Shown piece by piece: positions 59,285-64,000 of a stretch of 64,000 bases of DNA. A program made the translations under genes and the position numbers. The stretch comes from Chaetoderma sp. LZ-2023a (lineage: Eukaryota > Mollusca > Caudofoveata > Chaetodermatida > Chaetodermatidae). The stretch covers positions 84,013,306 to 84,077,305 of the forward strand of contig CM067371.1 in the NCBI GenBank assembly GCA_034401795.1. Direction: 5' to 3'. The notes below the pieces were generated by a model. It had not been told where the DNA came from. It did not search any database and saw nothing but the letters and a program-made list of their open reading frames with translations. Numbering within the stretch: position 1 is the stretch's first letter; each line of letters starts with the position of its first letter.

Positions 59285-59905
59285 CTAGCGATGAGTAATG
59301 TTCTGCATTAGCACAAACAATGCCATAACATCAGGGCAAATTTCTGCTGCCAGTTGCCCACTAAATTCAGAGAACGACCCATGTATGGTACATACTCGGC
59401 GCAAATACGCATCTTTGATGTAGCTTTGTGTACCACAATACTTGCCCGATATATTACCTGCATTGTCATAAAACGTGCCACGCCAATCTTCAATGTGTGT
59501 TTTCTTCTGGAGAAGATTTAGCATGATCTCAGCTATTTCCTTGGCCGTGCGACTGAGCATAGGCATGAACGTAAAATACCTTTCAACTTGTCCAACTGGC
59601 AAGATAACGCGGATGGTAAAACTCAGCTGGTCGGTATGCGATATGTCAAGGGTATAGAATCTACAGCAACAGAAAAGTACTTGCCATTACGAACCGCTTT
59701 TATGATTTCAGACAAAGCTGTGCGAGCCATCGGTTGAATAAGCTCGCAAATGGAATCAATGTGGTGAGTGTGTTCACTACCCTTATTTACATGCTTACTG
59801 ATCTGCGCTGCTCAGAAGCTATCATAGAAATAATCTGAGGATCAGTGAGTTTAAAGCATGAAACGAATAAATCCTTGTTCAGTTGTTCCTCATCCTTTAT
59901 ATGCT
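59285..59905 (-). pseudogene. hAT-like (ZMYM1-type) transposase relic
   Basis: From 59,905 downward on the minus strand: KDLFVSCFKLTDPQIISMIA, later IDSICELIQPMARTALSEII, YFSVAVDS followed in another frame by ISHTDQLSFTIRVILPVGQV, then the open piece 59,602-59,285 with ERYFTFMPMLSRTAKEIAEI, EDWRGTFYDNAGNISGKYCG and CTIHGSFSEFSGQLAAEICP. The VDST-like, GxSYDNAxNMSG-like and AAHSxNL-like order is that of ZMYM1-type hAT-derived proteins. The His-Ser-Leu-Asn block is degraded (IHGSFSEF), and frame shifts are present, so it is a dead fragment lacking the C-terminal dimerisation domain. Confidence 0.65.
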
Positions 59906-60780
59906 CATCGATGGGATCTCGGTAAAAAAAAAAGAGCTAGCGACATACCGTGGTTGTAAGATGTTTGAAAAAATTAACAAATTATGTCAACAACTTCCGC
60001 GAAAAATTACTGATCTAAGACCTGGGAACGTGGAAACTAAAATGCATTTCTTTTTTGTCAGAGAAGCTTTATTTATTTTTTTATTTACATTTTTTTAATT
60101 CATTCGACCCTCGGTACGGGTCCCTGGGCCGCGGCCCATTCCTAAATACAGCGCTGGTCAAAACGTCACTTATTTTGCCTGCTGCTTAAAATCGGACATA
60201 TGTAGGCCCCTACGTTGTTGTCACTGACGAAGTGATAATAAAGGAATATATTGATGTTAATTCCTTGAAAAGTAAGTATTAGACTCTATTTGACAAATCC
60301 AAAGGGCCAATGTTCTTTTATTTGATGAAATGTTGTTAAAAAGGACATTTTGTCAGTTATCTTATTAAAAACATTTGATGAAATAAATGAAAATGATGAA
60401 ATGATAAATGTTTAATTTGACAGAGGAGAGATTAAAAATATACTACTTCAATTACATTATTTTCATCTAGACGATATCGGCCAATGTGAATTACATGAAA
60501 TAGAAGAGGGTAGTAGCAGATTTGTCAACACTAGAACATTCCATATTGATGCACGTTCAAACTATAACTATCCTGTTTATCACAACCCACATTATTGATC
60601 AAAACTTGCGAAAATACAGCAAATAATGCAACTAGCCATTGAACGCGCTCTGATACATCTTTGGCATCTACTATTCCAATAACTAGAAAAAAACCCCAAC
60701 CTTTTAAAATGATGCTGCTTTGTTCAGCATATTTTCCCAATCGAATCCTTTGCAGTTTCCTGCTAGACGTATCAAAATGA
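59906..60780. other. Intergenic DNA, nothing recognised
   Basis: AT-rich; no gene is supported. Confidence 0.45.
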
Positions 60781-60784
60781 AGTA

Positions 60785-61079
60785 CCGGTACTGATTATCT
60801 GGATGATGTATGTGGCCCGTTTAAAGTCATCTAATGATTCGTCAAGCTTTATCTGAAATAGGGTATATTGAGGACAGATTCTTCTATAGGCTTCCTTGTT
60901 ATATAGCGGGTAGAAATAGAGGATGTGGTCAGTGTTTTCTGGTCCAAGGCCACACGGGCGGCTCTTAGTCTTTTATGTCCTGTTCGGAGTTTGGAGATGA
61001 TAAGATCTTCCGTTCGAGGTAACTGAGTAAGACAGTCGTAATGAGAATACGTCAGTGCCGTATTCCTGGGTTCTGACAC
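60785..61079 (-). pseudogene. LINE C-terminal fragment
   Basis: Minus-strand DCLTQLPRTEDLIISKLRTGHKRL is followed after a frame shift by RPCGLGPENTDHILYFYPLY, YRRICPQYTLFQIKLDESLD and FKRATYIIQIISTG. An LRTGH block, then a Cys-Gly...DHIL..CPLY block, then a terminal helix is the usual 3' end of many animal LINE ORFs. No RT core is nearby, so this is a 5'-truncated, decayed copy. Confidence 0.6.
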
Positions 61080-61142
61080 GCCGTGGTCCGTCTGTTCCCA
61101 CGGTAGAGTTAATAATCCGCTCTAAACCCGTAGACTATTTAG

Positions 61143-61330
61143 GGAGACAGTGGCTTGGTGTAGTGGCTAGCGGTCAGGACTATTTAACCAAAGAACCCGG
61201 TTCGCACCTAATGTATGCACTATCTCGCCGTCGTTGGAAATATGGGCAATCTCCTTCGCTTTCATGCCTCTCTCCTCCGAGCAGTATAAATGGGTATCAG
61301 TGTAAAAAACTGGGGAAGTTACCGCTAATA
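61143..61330 (+). repeat. tRNA-derived SINE
   Basis: Box A TGGTGTAGTGG (61,156-61,166) and box B GGTTCGCACC (61,199-61,208) are spaced as in a tRNA. A body with CTCTCTCCTCCGAGCAGTAT and AAATGGGTATC follows, typical of metazoan tRNA-SINEs whose body ends near a GTATAAATGGGTA motif. No poly(A) or clear target duplication was seen. Confidence 0.7.
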
Positions 61331-61487
61331 GACTGAAATAAAACCAGCCTAGATATGGCGTGAATGGGACCTGGAATCAGAGAGTCGATAAACGCCAAGT
61401 AAACCAATAACGTCTGTGATGTAATTGATCTGTTAACAGGGGTGGTGTGGGTGGGGGGATCCGAGTACAGCTTATGCCAAACGGGAT

Positions 61488-61600
<113 letters not shown>

Positions 61601-61657
61601 TGAGTGCGCGGGGGTCAGAGAACAGAACAATAATACACTGTACAATCATTTCAATTA

Positions 61658-62089
61658 GTGAACGAAACATACACGGCTGCCGCTGGAAGCAGTAACACGC
61701 ACGATGTGTGCGAGAAGACGAACATCACAGATTTACCAGCAGATACGCAGCTAGACAATGACGAATTCCTAACGTGTGACTGGAATATGAGCCCAACAAA
61801 CTTTCAAACAACTCAACTCTGCAGTTTGTCAGTGAAAAACGAGAAAGTGAGCCGAGAACAGCGAGTACGCTCCAGATTGAGAACGGCAGCGCCGCAGCAG
61901 GCACAAACAACGCTTGGAGAACAGGAGCCAGACACGGATAAGCGCATCGATGAATGGCAGCGAGAGATGCGTGGAATTTATCCTGCACCTTCTTATTGCT
62001 TCTTCTTTCCAGCTCATTATTCAGATGATCTATTTCTAGGCCATGTGACCAAAATTTTTTATGTAGGCCAATGCACAGTCAAATTCTAA
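61658..62089 (+). CDS. Hypothetical hydrophilic ORF
   Basis: An open frame of about 143 codons with no ATG at its beginning. It has hydrophilic, protein-like composition ([35 protein letters not shown]) but no known domain. It may be an exon or a chance frame; the last third overlaps the 62-kb tandem repeat. Weak support. Confidence 0.2.
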   Translation: MNETYTAAAGSSNTHDVCEKTNITDLPADTQLDNDEFLTCDWNMSPTNFQTTQLCSLSVKNEKVSREQRVRSRLRTAAPQQAQTTLGEQEPDTDKRIDEWQREMRGIYPAPSYCFFFPAHYSDDLFLGHVTKIFYVGQCTVKF

Positions 62090-62385
62090 CAACATAGCAA
62101 GTCTTTGCATTGGGTTTGGTCAAATCTCTGCAGAGTGAGTAGCCAGCTTCTTATTCGCTTCTTTCCAGATCCTTATTCAGATACCTGTTTATAGGTCACA
62201 TGACCTAAACATTTTAATGTAGGTTAATGCGCAGTCAAATTCTTTGCATTGGATTTGGTCAATTCGCTGAAGCGAGAAGCCAGTTACTTATTCGGCTTTT
62301 ATTCAGATACCCCATTTCTACGCCACGTGACATACACAAATTGTATGTATGTCAATGCGCAGACGAACTCTAACATCATGCCACA
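61988..62385 (+). repeat. ~130-150 bp tandem repeat, three units
   Basis: The block 'CTTATT...CTT...CAGATnCTTATTCAGAT ... GGYCAYRTGACC ... TGTAGGYYAATGCGCAGTCAAATTC' occurs at about 61,992, 62,147 and 62,283. Confidence 0.7.
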
Positions 62386-62398
62386 TATTTACGTATTC

Positions 62399-63098
62399 CT
62401 GAATAAGGAACTGGGAACTTGGAATAAGGAGCCAACTTCACGTCCGAATAAGGAACTGGGGACTGGGAATAAGGAGCCAACTTCACGTCCGAATAAGGAA
62501 CTGAGAATAAGGACCCAACTTCACGTCCGAATAAGGAACCGGGAACTGGGAATAAGGAGCCAACTTCACGTCCGAATAAGGAACTGGGAATTGGGAATAA
62601 GGAGCCAACTTCACGTCCGAATAAGAAACTGGGAACTGGGAATAAGGAGCCAACTTCACGTCCGAATAAGGAACCTGGAACTGGGAATAAGGAGCCAACC
62701 TCACGTCCGAATAAGGAACTGGGAACTGGGAATAATGAGCCAACTTCACGTCCGAATAAAGAACTGGGAATAAGGAGCCAACTTCACGTCCGAATAAGGA
62801 ACTGTGAATAAGGAGCCAACTTCACGTCCGAATAAGGAACCGAGAACTGGGAATAAGGAGCCAACTTCACGTCCGAATAAGGAACTTGGAACTGGGAATA
62901 AGGAGCCAACTTCACGTCCGAATAAGGAACTGGGAACTGGGAATAAGGAGCCAACTTCACGTCCGAATAAGGAACTGGGAATAAGGAGCCAACTTCACGT
63001 CCGAATAAGGAACTGGGAATAAGGAGCCAACTTCACGTCCGAATATGGAACTGGGAATAAGGAGCCAACTTCACGTCCGAATAAGGAACTGGGAATAA
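62399..63098 (+). repeat. ~45-bp minisatellite, about 17 units
   Basis: Units read AATAAGGAGCCAACTTCACG, TCCG, then AATAAGGAACTGGG with or without AACTGGG, giving 45-bp and ~38-bp variants. The 45-bp units keep frame and encode a 15-residue Asn-Lys-Glu-Pro-Thr-Ser-Arg-Pro repeat, but the shorter units break it. No flanking gene. Confidence 0.9.
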
Positions 63099-63416
63099 GG
63101 AGTCTCAACCCACTGGATACATGCCTCTTAACTATGGAGACACATGCTAGCTATTGAGGTTTGTCATTCCCAACATGTATGTCTAGGGTACGGCTAAGAT
63201 ATTTGCTATCCCATGACTGGTTCTTGTTGGGAGCTTGCATTTCTAGGTTTGTTTATTTGGCATGCTGAAACATAAGTTTAGCGTCTTCTCCTGTCTTCGA
63301 TTGATTGTAGGCACGTACACCATTAAATTTCAATAGTCGGTGTTGTTCAGATTCCTCTAGTTATCACTCAGTGATTCCGACATGTAATTTTAGACGATGG
63401 CATATGTTAGAGGTCA

Positions 63417-63495
63417 ATTGATCTTTCTAGTTTTAGCTATGACCCGCCCATCTCTATCTAAGCTCCACCAGACCTCGTCCGTGTTGGGTCTAAGA
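63417..63495 (+). repeat. Composite repeat, left part
   Basis: TTGATCTTTCTAGTTTTAGC, CCCATCTCTATCTAAGCTCC and CGTCCGTGTTGGGTC match the left end of 1-440. It is followed directly by a TTAGCTCACC repeat. Confidence 0.65.
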
Positions 63496-63755
63496 TGTCC
63501 GTTGAAGCATTTGGCCAATCAAGTTCCGAGGAACAAAGTTGGCCCTGCTGTTGCCCTAGATGACGTTTGATGAGTTTCAAATCAATTCCCAAGCGGTTTC
63601 GGAGAAAAAGACGTTTCTAAAAATTGTCCAAAATGCAAGATGGCTGCTGGCCAATATGGCCGATCTTCCTGCCAAACAAAATTTAAATCGGCCCATAAGT
63701 TCTCGAGAAGACATTTACGATTTTCACTTGACCCTTCTGGCCAGGTGAGCTAAAA
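63490..63755 (-). repeat. TTAGCTCACC repeat, inverted copy
   Basis: Read on the minus strand it begins TTTTAGCTCACCTGGCCAGA and contains CGAGAACTTATGGGCCGATT and GGCAGGAAGATCGGCCATAT words of the ~620-bp family. The plus ORF 63,560-63,748 lies inside it and is not coding. Confidence 0.75.
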
Positions 63756-64000
63756 TGTGAGTGACATTAACTCGGATTGGTGACGCTGTAGAAAATATTC
63801 TGCTTGAAAATTGTGAAAATAATTTAACTTGACGCCCTTGTCACCTAAGGCCGAAGCGGCTTCCATTGAACTACAGTTATGTTAAAAACCAAAAATACAT
63901 TTAATTTCAGTTCCTTCAAAATTTTTCTTTTCTGCTGAGACGTAGTTGAGGCCTAGAAGTTGTAAAAGTAACGCAAAGTTTTACCAGTATCCAAAACCTA
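63756..64000. other. Window end, nothing recognised
   Basis: No gene; a half arm of a hairpin family A-like sequence (TTGTGAAAATAATTTAACTTGACGCC) may be present near 63,810. Confidence 0.4.

Noticed and set aside
61156-61208. A functional tRNA gene
   Set aside because: The head is tRNA-like but continues into a SINE body and lacks a paired acceptor stem.
62399-63098. CRISPR-like regular repeats
   Set aside because: Units are contiguous tandem copies without unique spacers, in a eukaryotic genome.

Overview
The window reads as a repeat-rich stretch of animal nuclear DNA, most likely from a marine lophotrochozoan such as a mollusc. The reasons are an exon with clean splice signals, a BTB-BACK host gene, abundant microsatellites and MITEs, a dispersed repeat beginning TTAGCTCACCTGGCCTGAAA of a kind I associate with marine invertebrates, and Ty3/Gypsy, LINE and hAT relics. 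The species cannot be named from the sequence alone, and nothing in it is prokaryotic.

Layout. 1-7,200: AT-rich intergenic DNA with hairpin MITEs and a GT microsatellite. 7,200-13,760: a decayed LINE reverse transcriptase, a decayed member of a large uncharacterised invertebrate protein family, and a repeat array of ~620-bp units, all relics. 14,055-~22,560: a Ty3/Gypsy element with protease, RT, RNase H, integrase and an errantivirus/baculovirus-F-like envelope gene. It is well preserved in coding sequence but has lost most of its 5' LTR and gag, and it is broken at two G runs. 22,700-32,600: more MITEs, a decayed LINE endonuclease, and a second relic of the uncharacterised family.

32,636-34,031 (minus) carries two exons of a BTB-BACK gene. 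37,407-39,212 (minus) carries a long ORF for a disordered, charged protein, with a fragment of the same sequence repeated just upstream. Between them lies a ~480-bp trinucleotide array.

41,090-58,862 is one 17.8-kb LTR retrotransposon on the minus strand. It has TGTAGC...GCTACA LTR ends, an ATTAC target-site duplication, a primer-binding site and a polypurine tract. Its LTRs are unusually long (3.48 kb; 5.85 kb where a diverged inverted LTR fragment lies inside). Gag-pol is full of stops and frameshifts. Between pol and the 3' LTR is an extra sense ORF with zinc-finger-like residues, preceded by its own TATA plus CRE-like module that copies the spacing of the LTR promoter. This is the most unusual structure in the window.

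59,200-64,000: a hAT/ZMYM1-like transposase relic, a LINE C-terminal relic, a tRNA-derived SINE, a GA microsatellite, a ~45-bp minisatellite and another TTAGCTCACC repeat. Only the two host genes look functional. Almost everything else is mobile DNA in various stages of decay, with several nested insertions.
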